DNA of 64,000 bases from Hyparrhenia diplandra. Its lineage: Eukaryota; Streptophyta; Magnoliopsida; Poales; Poaceae. Numbering within the stretch: the first letter of the stretch is position 1; every line of letters starts with the position of its first letter. A program made the position numbers and the translations under genes. The notes under the pieces are model-generated. The model was not told the origin of the DNA, did not search any database, and saw only the letters and a list, made by a program, of their open reading frames with translations. Below, piece after piece: positions 36,472-49,653 of this stretch. Location: positions 124,001 to 188,000 of the forward strand of contig JADLZK010013161.1 of the NCBI GenBank assembly GCA_015847255.1. The letters are read 5' to 3'.

Positions 36472-36759
36472 CGTGGAAAGAACAACAATGATGTGGACAG
36501 TTCGGTCGAATGCTACATCAGTGAGCATGGGGTTGCAACTGAGGTTGCCTTAGCAAAGATAAATTCCTGATTGAAGATGCATGGAAAACTATAAACAGAG
36601 CACGCTTTGAGAACAATGAACTACTTCCAGCAGTGCAACGAGTTGCCAACATAACAGCCAGCATGCCGTTAATGTACGGTGATAACAAGGACGCATTCAC
36701 ATTCAGCGACGGTCAAAGGGGTCATCAAGCGCCTGTTTCTCAAGCCTATCTTGCTCTAG
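36472..36759 (+). pseudogene. Terpene synthase last-exon fragment
   Basis: Begins at a good intron acceptor (TTTCTCACAG) and encodes the C-terminus of a plant terpene synthase: VECYISEHGV, an INSLIEDAW-type stretch, LPAVQRVANITASMPLMYG, DAFTF, and an ending near KRLFLKPI before TAG at 36757-36759. A missing base near 36590 and others near 36712 break the frame. The retained acceptor shows it was copied from genomic DNA and not mRNA. The catalytic DDxxD and NSE/DTE regions lie in earlier exons and are absent. Confidence 0.85.
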
Positions 36760-36844
36760 ACAACAGCCTACTGTCTATGTTATGAATGTACTAGTAAGCA
36801 CCAGAATAAGCATTTTACATTACGAATGCCACACTAAAATTATT

Positions 36845-39730
36845 GCTAGTCATCGTTAGTCTGAACATCATGTGATCTCAGATGCTTATACTTCTGATCT
36901 GCATTTGACAATCTTGCCGCCTCTGTCAAAACCCCTGGTGGCCACCATCTTGAGAATATCAACGCCCCTCTTATGGCTGAATCAATCTAGGTTGTAGCAA
37001 AAAAAAAAAAAAAAAAAAATGCAATCATGATAAGCTCTGGTTGTTACACTATATCAAATAAAGATAATATAAGTTGTCTCACTATGGGACTTGAATGGTG
37101 GTCCAACAATTTTGTAAAATTTAAAATTTAAATATTGTTTGCGATACAATGATAATAAATTCTGATCTGATGTTTGTGACAATTGCATTAGTAGAATGAG
37201 TCCATGATCATCACTTGTAAAAGCTCAGCAGTATGACCATGAGATTTTTTACTTCCCAACCTTCCATGCTTGGCAAGCTGCATCCAACTTCAACTAAATC
37301 TTTCCATGACATGGTAGCATTAACTTGGACAGAAAGGAAACTCAAGGCCCACAGTTTTCAAGAGGTTGGCTCAGATGTAGCTCAAGCCCAACTCTCTAAA
37401 TGACAATCTCAACCTTGGATCTTAATTTTGACGTCAAATTCAACCAGACTACAAGGCTAAATCAACCTTCTCAGCATAAAAATAAAAAAAGCATCACCAT
37501 ATTCCATATAATGTGGTTGCTTCCTAAACTATTCAGGAATGTGCAACCAGACCGCTGGTAAGAAACAGCGCCCACCAAAATAAAAAGTTCCCAGTATCAA
37601 TAAAGTGCTCCTATTAGCAGAAAGCATTGTGAACATTACCAAGGTAACGTTGAAGTTTTACACCAAAACTAGAGCATGCTTACATATACATACAAGTTTG
37701 TTGGAATAGTGGAACCAATATTGTATGGCAATACTCATGTCAGATAAATATCAAAATTTTCTATTACTGGGACCAGATAAAAGATTGACAATACAACTAA
37801 TGAGGTAATGTGAATCTTACCTAGTTCATTAACAGCAACAGCAGAGTTCAGATAATATTAAAAGAAATAGCATAACATGAAACAAGAACTGCAGAAGCAC
37901 ATATTACAAGTGAGAAGTTTACCCGTTCGCGACCAGTCCTATTGAATTTCTGAAGAACAAAGGCTTTAGGATCCATCTGGCCAGGTGGCCGTCCAATTCC
38001 TAAATAACTCAAGATGAATTCTTGTCCAGCAAAATTAAACAAAGTCTAAAGGGCAAAAAGTGTAGAAAGTACCAATCCTTAATCGGCAAAATTCTCGATT
38101 CTTACGAAAGTGGTATATAACACTCTTCAACCTGGTAAACTAAAAGGGTAAATGTTTATTGTCAAGATCAGATAAATCTTTTATCTGCCAAACATCCAAT
38201 GGATATCATATATCTAATGGTTTATTTTCATACCAACCAAAAAAAAAAATCCAAAAGTTGACACAAAGCAAGAGTGTTGTAAAGTAATGGACAACCTTTT
38301 TCAGATAACTAATTAGATGCCCCCCAAATTATGCAAAATGGAAAGTGCAAGCAAGAGAAACATACTAAGGAAACATAAAAACAAAAAGGAAAAAAAAATA
38401 AGAGCAACCCAGATGATGTCTCAACACCATAGAAAAAAGGGCAAATAGCTACAGAACTTCAAAAAGATGATTTTCGTGTCTCCAAGAGGCATAACCCAGA
38501 TTAGGGGACCAAGACAATGGCCAAGTTTGTGATGATAAAGTGGTCCCATTGCTGATATATTCATTTAAACATAGTGAAATATGTTTTTCCTTTCGAAATA
38601 TAAACTTCTTATGTCAGGTGGAAGATGCTCCCACAAAACAATAAAAAATAAAGCCTACTTAACCCATTGTGCCGTCCAAAACCTCCTTTTGGCTGTAAAC
38701 GGAGAACTCCACATGGCAAGTCCATGTCATCAAACACCTGAAACTCACATACTAGAGAAGTCATATTCCCTTGTAACATGGAACTAGCAAAATTTAGAAA
38801 CGAACACCTACCACTAGGACACGATTAAGTGGCAGTTTATAATAGGCAGCAAGTGGACCAACCTACAAGTGAAAAAAGAGACTGATCACTAGTAAGTCAT
38901 CAAACAAGAATTGTAAAAAAAAAAATTGTATGTCCAGTTAAAGACATACATAATCAAAAACTCATAATGCATCAAGATTAGTATCATCAAATTAAATAGA
39001 ACTAACATGGTTATGTTTACATGTTGTGCAATGGTACCTCAAATTCAAGAGGTAGCAGGTGAAACATCTGATAGTATTTAGTTGCATCAACCAAATTAAA
39101 GCCCATATCACAGAAAATCAGTGCAAGAAACAAAGTATGCAACAACAGAACAGTACAAGGAAGGAGAACTAGGAAACACGCCCAGAAGTGTCACTTACAG
39201 ATTCTCCACTGAGATTCATATAAGTCTGGGGCTTGGCAAGAAGAATAGGGACTCCATCAACCATCCCTGAATCAATGGTGAGGAAACCACATTCATTTAA
39301 TCCTTTGTGTTAAGAAACAAAAACATGCATCACAAAATATGAGGAGTGATATTCTTTTCTCAGGGTGCGTAATGGTGCCAAAACCTTCACCAAAGAGGGC
39401 TTTGAAGTAATGTGTAGTCAAGGGTATACCCTGGGATTGTGCAAATGCATCTATCATATCAAAACCCACCTGTGAGCAAACAATTTGCAAGAAAAATACA
39501 AGAATAAGTAAAGACATTGAGAAATTTTGAAATACAAGATGAGATGTGCAACTTACGTTGTGCCTGGTGGATTGATACTTCTCACCAGGGTTGCCAAGAC
39601 CGACAAATAACCATGGTTGTATTGGGGACAAGGACGAGGAAAAAGATGAATATGATGAGGATGTCTGAACAGTAGAAGTACACCATTTTGAAAGGAAGGG
39701 CATGAATCTATTCAAGGGCATCTCCTTCAT
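36845..39730 (-). CDS. CRS2-like peptidyl-tRNA hydrolase family protein, organelle-targeted
   Basis: Member of the peptidyl-tRNA hydrolase fold family; the plant CRS2 branch was recruited to chloroplast group II intron splicing, while true members cleave peptidyl-tRNA. Exons on the minus strand: 39557-39730, 39385-39469, 39199-39266, 38812-38862, 38664-38737, 38073-38131, 37923-37999, 36845-36986; all phases agree. The N-terminus is Ser/Thr-rich without acidic stretches, like a transit peptide. Motifs: FVGLGNPGEKY, TRHN with the catalytic-type His, KPQTYMNLSGES, FDDMDLPCG, GRHNGLKS and RIGIGRPPGQMD. It ends near KYKHLRSHD. Two opposite one-base shifts in the last exon, around 36930-36970, cancel each other. 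The wording is closer to CRS2-like proteins than to mitochondrial hydrolase, but the enzyme activity is not decided. Confidence 0.88.
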
Positions 39731-41607
39731 GGTTTATTCAATCAGAGCCATCCAGATATCTAATGAGTCCAAAATCACACGTCAATGTCAGCAAAGTAAG
39801 ACAAATTTGTTCTTGAAATACACCACAGTGAACCAGACAGGAAACGTATTATAAAAATATGAATTGAACACCCTAGCACATCCAACACTACCTTGTACAT
39901 GCCAGAACAAGATCGACTTAAAACTTATAGTGCAGCAGAGGATCAGAAATTCAAAACTGAATGTGGCATATAATCTAGCAAGCTTAGGCATTTTATTGAA
40001 CACCTTCAGGGCACTTGACACGGTAGTGCTGCACTGCTGCTCCCATCTTCTAGATTCGTAGAAGCGCTTGCAATCACGAATCGCCTAAACTTTACATGCC
40101 AGAGCAGAGGCAGTTCAATCGGTACTTACCCCTGCTGCCGCCCTTGGCTTGGTGCACTGCTGGGCTGCTGCAGTGCTGCGCCGGACCGGCTTCTCCTGAG
40201 GCCTGACCTCCTATTCTGCAGCTGTCTGCGGGAGCTCGACCGACCCCTGACCCCGCAAGTCGCGCAGGCGGGCCTCTGATAGGCCACAGGGGCGCCGCCA
40301 CACGCCCACCTAGCTACCTAGAATCGCCCGAATCGTCGCTCACCGTTAGGCCCATCGATGGCAGCGCTCACAACCGCTCCCGCTCCCGCTCCCGCTCCCG
40401 TAGGCCGTAGCTCCGAAACTCCACTCACTCCCTAGTCCGCGATTCCTCGTTGGCTCCCGCTGCAGTTCGGTGCGGAGTAGACGACGACACGGCGGAGACT
40501 GAGAGGACTGCAGGCGGCGAAGAGGGGCGCGGGGGGAGAAGGTTGGCGCGGCGGATGGAGGCGGCGCGGGAAGAGGGCCACGGTTGTGGGCCACTGGGCC
40601 TGCCGCTTGTAGGTATGGAGATGATTCGGGGCTTCTGTTGTCGGCTGTTGGCTGCTGTGGGCTACAGACAGTGGGCCGGCCTAGGGGGTGAGCTCAATGT
40701 AACCGTGGGCTGTGGGCCGGCCTAAGCATTTCAACACATAACTCAAAAAATAATATAAAAAAAAAAATCTGAGAATTGCATAATCCCATCCAAACAGACG
40801 ATTTTTAAAGCATTTCAAGTTCAACACATAGCTTCCTAGATGCGTAGGGGCAAAGCTTCATTGTATTATTCCAACCGCTGGATTTTCGCTTCGGCGAGTT
40901 GTAACAAAAATCATCTTCTTAGTAAAGAGATGTGCAAGCCTTCCGCTTATTTGAGAAAAAAAAATAGCTTCCTATAATCCGTTGAAACTTAATAAGGGGT
41001 GATTAGTATAACTAGTTTCTAAAAGAATCATTACCCCTCCAAAATAACGGCACCTAACTGATCACCAGATATGTTTGTCTTGTCAGTCATGCACACGAGG
41101 AGGAAGCCATGGAGGAGGGGCTCACGCATGGGCGGCCATGCGTGCACCGGACCTTGCTAGCTCGATCAACTATGAGCTAGCTAGATAATCTCAGTTCTCC
41201 TAGGTCTCGCTGTTTGCTTCCCCTTTGGACGGAACGGCAGCCAAAAGTAGGAATCATTCATGTGCGCAGCACAGCACAGCCGCGGCTATGATTAGCTTAG
41301 CTCTAAAGCCCAAAGTGTCTCGCGCAGACCACGTTCTCCCCTCAAACCCAAAGTAAGCAAGCGCCTAATTCTGATCCTCTTTTGCGCTACCAAGCAATAT
41401 AATGCAAGCAGCTGCCAACGACGCTTCTACCTCGCTTTTCCCAGCAACAAAATGTTTGTATATTTATGGTATAAGCTAATAAGCATCGACCGGCTGATCG
41501 GCACCGCCCATGATGAGCTCAGAAAGCTAATCGCTCGCTGCTGCGTTTTTTTTTTAAAGAAAAATAGTTAAATCCTGCTTTGTGAATATAATGGGACTCT
41601 CGCGGTG
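39731..41607. other. Upstream region of the CRS2-like gene and intergenic DNA
   Basis: GC-rich 40140-40720, probably promoter and 5' leader of the minus-strand gene, with a perfect GCTCCC-type hexamer repeat at 40374-40400. The rest is AT-rich without recognised genes. A T run lies at 41546-41555. Confidence 0.4.
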
Positions 41608-41618
41608 AGAACACATAA

Positions 41619-42867
41619 GGGCATGTACAACAGTGAGACAACTCGCTGTGTCTGTAAGGTCTTAGAATTTACAATATAGGCGGCTAAACAGACGGTACCG
41701 GTGACAACCCACGCATTTCATCGTCTATTTTTTGTCTACAAAACGTTTAATGTTTTGTATGTTGCCACGATCAATCATGAATATCAATTTATATACCATT
41801 GTGTTGCTAATTGATACACAACAAATCCTTTCTATATGGATACGATGGATCATGGACAGGAGGTGCATTCCAATTGATTGCAATTCAGAAAGAACAATTT
41901 CACATAACTGGCATTATGACAGGTTCCAACTGACAGAACTAGCATTATGTCCTTGCCGTCCAGAATCTCACCATGGCTTCCTTCTTTATCTCCTTTTCCT
42001 TGCTAATAGAAACATTCATTCAATAGAAATATCCAGTTATCAGTAACTAAAAATAATGATCCTAGAAATATATCATTGCCATCTAGCAGCTAGAGAAAAA
42101 TTCAGTGACCAAGAGACGGAGATCCAGCGCCACCGTCCAGCAGGTCGTACAGGCGGAGGAAGCGCCGCCGGAACAGGTGCCCTCGCTCTAATCTCTTTGG
42201 AGTGGCAGTCGTGACCTGGGGGCGCCGCGCCATCCGCCTGCTCCATCCCGCACGTGGTGGTGCCGCCATTTGCCGACGGGATCCAGCCGACGAGCACGTC
42301 CGGCCAGCGCGCCGCCGGCTCCGCTCGTCCTCCTCCAGCCTTTGTTGTTGGTCGGCCAGCAACGCTCGCTCTCCACGGATCGACTCTGCCCCTCCCTCCC
42401 CGCCGCGCCCTGGTGCCGGTGCCCTGCTTGCCGTGCCCTTCTCCGATCCCGATTCCCGACACTGCCTGCTCGCCGAGGAGCGGCTCTGCTCCGCCGCACC
42501 CTGCCCCGCTCTGTTGCCGGCGCCCTTCTCGCCACGTCTTGCCTCGGTGCCCGGCGGCGAGCCGTGCTCGAAGACGAAGGCGCGAAGACAGCTTCGGTGG
42601 GGATTTTTGGCGCGATTTTCCCTCTCGTGCGCGCAGCTGGATCCCCGCGGCGTCGCCTCAAGTCGACGGCTTCCTACAACACCGTGCTGGTCGTCGACTT
42701 CGCGTTGGAGCACGAGCCCTGGCCGTCGTCTCACGACGCGACGGCTCCGTTCTCTCTCCAACGAACGAGGGGGCTTCTGTAAAATTACCCTCTCGAGACG
42801 ACGGCCAGAACTGCCGTTGTACGTGCCCTAACAGTACTAACGTCGATGCTGATCGAGACTCGCTCTA
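41619..42867. mobile_element. Candidate Mutator-like element with GC-rich cargo
   Basis: An exact 11-bp direct repeat AGAACACATAA flanks the interval at 41608-41618 and 42868-42878, the length expected for a Mutator-type target duplication. The left end GGGCATGTACAACAG has an inverted partner near 42818-42834 (complement GGGCACGTACAACGG), though this partner lies about 33 bases inside the right flank. Inside is a sharply GC-rich block at 42100-42780, open in several frames but with no recognised domain. It could be a Pack-MULE carrying a gene fragment. Confidence 0.5.
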
Positions 42868-42878
42868 AGAACACATAA

Positions 42879-45079
42879 ACACAAGCATTCTCTGATAGTA
42901 GTACTTAAGAGCAACCATCAGAATTCAGTTTAATTTGCAGAGATAAAATTGTGCAGATAAAGCGTCGATCAGTTTTGATTTTTTGAAAGAGTAGACTATG
43001 ATTGCATCAGAAATTCAGAATAGACAGACGAGGCGAGGCGAGGATAGGTGATGGATCGATCGATCGATCTGCGAGTCCAAGCAAGGATGATGAGCTCGTT
43101 GCTGCTTTATATTTTCTTCTGGTCGGCCATGACCACCGGGCCGGCCAGCGGCCAGGCCAGCCACTTGGCGTGCCTACGCCGCCGCCTAATGATTCGAAGC
43201 TTCCCCATCGTTGCGCCTGTGCGCCCAATTAAGACAGGAAACTAACCTTGGCTGTTCTGCCTCTGAGGCGCTACCTCCTGGAGTATACGGAGTAGCTAGC
43301 TAGCTAACCACTGCTCTGTCATGTGTGCTCGGCTCTTCCTGCGTGTCCAGTCGCTTCGATCGATCGGCTACATCTCATCTTCTCCCAAAATTTCAGGTAT
43401 CTGCCAGCCGCCGGTCGTCAGTTAGTTGTAGCAATGGCAATCCAGCAGCTAGGGAGACTGGGAAACATGTCTGCCTGTCCGTCCCTGTTCTCAAAAGCAT
43501 GCAATCCGACAAAATGTTAGTAGCTGTCAGCTTCCATCAATCACACACGCTGCAGCTTGCAGCTTCGGCTTCCATCCTATACTACAGTGCAGCGTCCAAT
43601 CTTTTTCAGTTAAGCAAACAGTGAGCCCAAGAAAGAGCTTTACAGTTAAGCGATATGTTCGTACAGAGGTTTCAATTTTGTTTGAAATTTTAATTTCGCG
43701 TGTATATATATGTATAGCATGCACGTAGCAGCACAGTTACGAATTAATTCAAAATATTATTCAATTCGTCAATCTTTTCATTTTTTTTTTTTTTTTTTTG
43801 GCGAGGCTCAAGAGCGCACCTAGCGAGAGAGAGAGCGAGAGAGAGAGAGGAGCACTTGTGTTGTGACTGTCTTCGTAATCACCTAGCATCATTATTATGC
43901 ATCCCCTAGCCAGTTTGGTAACTAAGTGATAGAATAGGATAGGACTAAAATAAAATATAAGATCCTTTTTGCTACAAAAATATATAGTATACTATAATGG
44001 ACACGAGCGAATCGAATAGATAGAGGAACTAAAAGCAAGCATCTCTGCGTTGCCCATGTCGACCTTTGTCAAAAAAACACCAAAATGCTTCTGCACTTTT
44101 GCCATCTCTCCTATGATTTCCTGTCTGACCCCGGCAGACACTTTACACTCACACACTGTGAAATGGAATAATCACCGAATAGATAGTAGGCACATATATA
44201 TACAATTACTACTAAATATTAGGCCGCAGTTATTAAGTTACCAACTGGTAGGTGAATGATTTGTGTAGCAATGCAGTTCGGCATGCACATTTAGAAACGT
44301 GGCCAATAGGCAATAGCCCAATAAAACGCTGGCATGCTAAGCTTTCCAGGCAATTTTTGCATGACAAATAATACCGAATCTCTCTCTCTCTTGTTAATTT
44401 GCTCTTGTTATTATAACTATATAATAGTAGTAGTGTTTGCTTCTCTTTCGCCTCAAGCCCTACTTTTGATCCCTCCTTGCGCCTAATAAAATCCATGGGT
44501 TAGCACTTGCCATCATGATGCATAGATCGAGCTTTTCATCACTTTCTTAATCGAACAACAATGCTGCTGGTGGCCGGTTCACGGGAATCCAGCTAGTCAT
44601 TGCATGCAACAACTAAGATATCAATCTTATTTTGCAAAGCATAAAATAAGATAACAAAATAAAATCCCAACCACCATGGGCCATGGCCTCATCACTGAAG
44701 AAACCTAACGGAACCTGTTTGGAACGCACGACACGAACACATAAATCAGTTCATTTTCATAGGAAAAAAAATACGGGAATGGGGAAACTTCCCGCGTTCA
44801 GAATAAGGCGTAAGATAATATTCTCTTATCCTCCATTTCATAATTATTTTTTGTAGTAGGACACCTCTTTGAGTACATCACCTCTAAAATATTTCATGGA
44901 GACATGATTTGATTGGTCCTAAATTAGCAGCTTGGAATGAACTATACATCCACGCATTGCTAATATTTTGCTTACACAAGAGCCTCACGTGTTCCACCCG
45001 GAACTTGGACTCAAAGGGACATTTCTTGGTGAAATCACATTACTCGGCTTAGATTTGTGTAGATGTAACCAACTTATAT
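42879..45079. other. Intergenic with simple repeats
   Basis: Contains a (GATC)n tract near 43050-43070, a long T run at 43781-43799, a (GA)n tract at 43825-43850, and a (TC)n tract at 44380-44391. Short ORFs here match no family I know. Confidence 0.45.
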
Positions 45080-45660
45080 AAAAATATTTGGAAGTTAAAG
45101 GTTCCATTAAATTTTTTTTTTCTTTGGTATCATCGTCGAGGAGTGATTCTAACAAAGAATAACTTAGCCAAATGCAATTGGTATGGCAGTGAAAAGTGTT
45201 CCTTTTGCCAAAAAACAAAGAGACAATTAAACACCTTTTCTTTGAATGTCGCTTTACCTATGTGATTTTAGGCCTGCATAAATATCTTCCTCAACCTCGT
45301 AGTATTCTTCATATGTTTGGGAGTTGGCTACAGGGTTTTGAGAGGATTTTACAACCTTTAGTTTTGCTGGGATCAGTAGCTACTTGTTGGTCGCTATGGT
45401 TATTCAGAAATAATTTGGTGTTTGAAAGAAAACATTGCTATTCTACTTTGCAGGTGGGGCTGGCTTCGTACCTAGGCTATCATCCAGAAGCATACTTCAT
45501 AGGCTTTGGTTGTGGCGGCATTGCGACAATTGGCGCAAATGGTCACATTGTTTTTTCTCCGGCCACATATGTGGCTCTAGTCTTAGGATTGATTGTCATT
45601 AGAATGTTGGGCAATTTTTGTTATTTGTTTGGTTCAGGTTGTGTGCTTTTGTAGTGGCCG
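45080..45660 (+). mobile_element. LINE remnant with RVT zinc-binding region
   Basis: Reads, across frameshifts, WKLKVPLKIFFFLWYLRRG, ILTKNNLAKCNW, KCSFCQK, ETIKHLFFECRF and WSLWLFRNNLVFER, the typical C-terminal zinc-binding module of plant L1 ORF2. It is decayed and lacks the RT core. It is on the opposite strand from the LINE at 33548-35345. Confidence 0.75.
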
Positions 45661-46159
45661 AAAGTGGGTTTACAACTATTGATCAACTCAATGGAATGAT
45701 TATGAATTTATAAAATCCTCCCTTTTCCAAAAAAGGAAGTAGGCCACCTCTATCTCTCTCAAAGTGAGTCAAGATTCTTTGTTATGACGAGTGATGGAAA
45801 TTCATCGTCATCTTCTTCTTTAAGATTTTTAAACTCGGTAATCATCTTCTGCTTTTGCATGGACCATTCTTTTGTGTTTGGTTGAATCTTTCCTTGTTTA
45901 GTCGTCCAGCAGGGGGTGGTACTAATTTTCTCAGTGCCCTTTTAGGCTAATTTAACATAGCTCCGAGATCCATGTTGGGTATGTAATTTGAAGACCAAAT
46001 GAAGGTGGATCAAATATTTATGCTTAGTCAAATGTAATAATAAAATATAAATAAATAGGTCACGTAAATACACTTAAAATGCATGCTTCCAATTCCATAG
46101 ATACCCAGCTGTAGGAAATTCATAGATTTTTTTAGAGCTATAGCTATGCCGAACACGAA

Positions 46160-46347
46160 CGAGCGAGTAGCTCGGTGGCTAACGTCTCGGTGTGAGAGCT
46201 GCCCGCCAGAGTTCGATCCCTGGGATCGCAACTTTGGTGTCTCACCTAAGCATGACCCTAAATAAAATTTGTTGCCTCCTTATGTGATCGTTGCTCTGGT
46301 CAGAACAAATATATGTGTGTGTTCCCAGTTAAGAGACTAAAAAAAGC
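46160..46347 (+). mobile_element. tRNA-derived SINE
   Basis: An A box TAGCTCGGTGGC at 46168-46179 and a B box GAGTTCGATCCC near 46209-46220 have tRNA-like spacing. They are followed by a short body and an ACTAAAAAAAG tail. The cloverleaf is not complete enough for a functional tRNA. Confidence 0.65.
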
Positions 46348-48699
46348 TCAAACAGGACCTTCGTACACCCCTCTTACATTTTGTAAGGCCCTGTTTGGAT
46401 ACCTTGTGATTAATAATTTTAATAATAATCAAAACTTGATCCAAACAAGATTGACTGTACAATGAGTTTTTTTATAATAAAACCTTTGATTACCATGATC
46501 CAATAATCTAGGTGAGACCAAGTTTCAAGGGATTATGTGCCCAACTTGATTTTCTCACTTCAACCAACCATAATATAGAGATTCAAACACTAATCCTTAT
46601 AATCATTAATCTCGATTGTAATAATTTTGTGCATAGGCTTGAGTTTGACTCCCCGGGAGCGAATAAAACAGTTCTGATATAAAAAAATAAAAAAAAAAAA
46701 GGTTAGGATTTTTTTTTACTGACTTTGGTCAAAATAATTTTGTGCATAAATACAATTGTTCATGCTTGATGATGAGAATGTTAGCTTAGATACATTTTAG
46801 GAATAATATAAGTGCACCTCATGACTAGCCCATTAGAATGTACATGAAAACTGGTCCATTTGGAGCATAGTATCTTTCCCCTATTCATAAGGAAGGGGAA
46901 CCGTTCTTTTCATGCAAAAGGTTAAATTGTTTCCTTTAAGAAAACTTGGGAATTTCACAAAATTTGTTTATTTTCATAAAAAACATATGAAACATGAAAA
47001 AAAAAAATCCAGTGTTCAAATTGGGACCAAAAATTCTTATAATACTCTTTTTTGGTTTTAAATTTTTATAGAAAGAAATAAACCTTTTTGACGCGTGGCA
47101 CAAGCCCACATGTAAGAAGGACATTAATATATGTTCGTATCCCCATAAACACACAGCTACTGCCGCAAATGATTTGCTTGCCACACATGATTTGCTCCGC
47201 CTCGCAAGGCACCCATTCATGAAAAAGCAGAATGGCAGAAGGCACAACTCGTGCAATACTATATCCAAAAGGTAGCCATTTGCACACAGGGATCATCGGC
47301 CCACAAAGGCTTGATTAAAAATTAGTATTATATTAGGAGGCAGTATCACAGCAGCGATCTGATAGCATATATAGCATGCCGGATCAATGTGCAAAATTTA
47401 ACCATATAGACGAAGGTGGAAACATGTGCATCATAGGTTCATCACTTCATAACAGGGGTCTGTCTAATCCTATCAGGTGTGTGTACGGAGCATATGAGGA
47501 AAACAAGGGCTAAACAGTCAGCCAGCCACTTTGGCACAGCCTCCAAGCCTCTATTCCTAGTTTTACTGTATGCCACACGCTTTTTATACAATGCCATATG
47601 GAGAGATCCAGAGAGAGAGAGAGACTATCATTTACAACGTACTGTCTCCATATTTCCAAGTATCTAGGATTCAGCAGCTACTTCTTAGGTGAAAGGAACA
47701 TCTTCATAAAACTTTTGCACCATGCAAGTTAATTAGGTCAGCAAGATGATCCTTTTCCAACCTACATTCTAGAAACAAATGTCGTTTCTTAGCTTCCAAA
47801 CATTCCAAAGAGCAACAACATTAACTATGCTCAGCTAAGTCAAGCTTTGTAAAGCTTAAGAAGCAACTATTCAAATTATACAGTTCATAGGTAAATCTGT
47901 ACAACTAGATTCACGTCCATACATATTAAAATATCAATGGATTTTAGTAGCAATTGATGATATATTACTGTAAGAATAATTGACAGTCCAAATACACAAA
48001 AATGGGAGCTGCGGGGGAATGACGTCCCCACGGGTATTTTTTAAGAAGAAGAACTTCTCACGTACCTCGTGGAAAACCCCAAACCCCAGTCCTATCCATA
48101 TATAACGGCTTTGCATCACGGGCCATGGAGCTCGTGTTGGAATGTGTCATGATAAAGTTGAAACATCACAGTTGCCATCAAAAAAGGGGTGAGGAGGTAC
48201 ACTTCCTAGTGAGGTTGAGCCCGCCCCTACCCATATTTCAAGAGCCCTAACTATCACCCGTCTCGTCGGCCCAATGCCCCAACCCGAAGTCACGACGAGA
48301 AGATGATATGCAACTTATGCACGGATCTACGATAGCGCCTGAACCCATGTGAACTTGTTTGTGTCGTCAACTCAACCTGCCCGACCTTTTTCATAATGTC
48401 ACCAATTTCCACCCATCCATGCGTATTAAAACCAGCCCAAAAAAAACCCATCAATCCCCCGCCCCATTAGCAGGAGTATGAAGAGGAGAAACACAACAGA
48501 ATGGGTGAGATGTGATGCTAGACTCTAAAAACTCATAGAGGGCAGGCAGGGCATTGAGTTGTGGGGGTCTTGGCCATGTTTATTGAACTAGGGGGCGTAG
48601 GAGAATTTTTCCTCCCGTGCAGCATATACATATATTTGCTAGTGAAGTGTAAAGATACTCCCCAAATCTTAAATTTTAAGTCATTCTAGCTTTTTGAGA
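46348..48699. other. Intergenic, transposon-like fragments
   Basis: At 46387 a GGCCCTGTTTGGATACC end begins an AT-rich stretch resembling a MITE, but no inverted partner was found. The remainder holds short ORFs without recognisable domains. Confidence 0.4.
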
Positions 48700-48931
48700 T
48701 ACTCCTTCCATTCATAAATATATGTCGTTTATGCTTTTCAAAAAAATAACTTCAATTAGATATATTAAAAAATAATATTTATATTATATAATTAGTATCA
48801 TTGAAAAGATCTTTGAAACTAATTTTTTTAAGAAATTTATTTGAAGATATAATATTGCACGTATTTTCTTCAAATCGAGTTAAATTGTGGCATTACAGAA
48901 ACAACGATAGATAAAAAGGACGAAGAGAGTA
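48700..48931. mobile_element. Stowaway MITE
   Basis: 232 bp, AT-rich, with ends TACTCCTTCCATTC and the complement of AAAAAGGACGAAGAGAGTA. These are inverted and share the Stowaway (Tc1/mariner-derived) consensus and TA target. Confidence 0.75.
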
Positions 48932-49653
48932 CATAGTTTTTGATATACACATAAATAATTAAATATATATATACATATCTAAAAATTCAGAGCGAGTTAC
49001 AATTCAGAACCGTGGGAGTAGAAAACTCTAGCACATTTTACAGATATGCACGTTTCTAATATAATCTCATCCCAAACACATTGGATTGAACCAGGACTGG
49101 AATGAACGAACCGCATGATTGCAGCCCTCCCGGCAGCTCGCCCCAGCAGCATCATCAGGAAGCGGTCGTTAGGAGAATGTAACAGCCTACGCTACGAGCA
49201 TGATAACATCTCAAGGGGAAAAGCCGATGTGAATATGTATATGATGCTCCCTGTCCCTCTTTTTCACAATTTCTTATAATAACCATGGACTCCTAACTCA
49301 TGGCTTTGCCCCCTGCCGAATGGCTTTGCAGTCCAAGCCGTCATCATCAGACATTCAGACCTCCATGGCTACGGCTAGGCTAGCCGTAGTAGGAGTATTC
49401 TGAATTGAACTGCGGCCCTTGGCCATGGGCATCAGATTTGGAATGGATTTCTCTCTGCACGCACTCCCACACCGCACACTCACCACCACTTTCTTAAAAA
49501 GCACTAGTAGGAGTACTTGTACTAATAAGCTGCACTGTCCTCTGTCCTGACGCCCACGTAAACATATTTAGGCGTGCATCCCTTTGCAGTGTTTGCTTAG
49601 CTTCATTGGGGAGAGAGAAAGGAGAGGACTCCGACTAGCAGAGGAGAGAGACA

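Noticed and set aside
36110..36553. Intact membrane protein gene of 147 codons
   Set aside because: Only the first half matches H+-pyrophosphatase; the frame then shifts and runs out of frame into a terpene synthase fragment, so it is not a real protein.
42102..42868. Overlapping open frames of about 200 codons on both strands
   Set aside because: All are GC-driven, overlap each other, and contain only Arg/Ala/Pro-rich text with no recognisable domain; treated as cargo of a candidate transposon.
46160..46235. Possible functional tRNA gene
   Set aside because: Incomplete cloverleaf and SINE-like body and tail.
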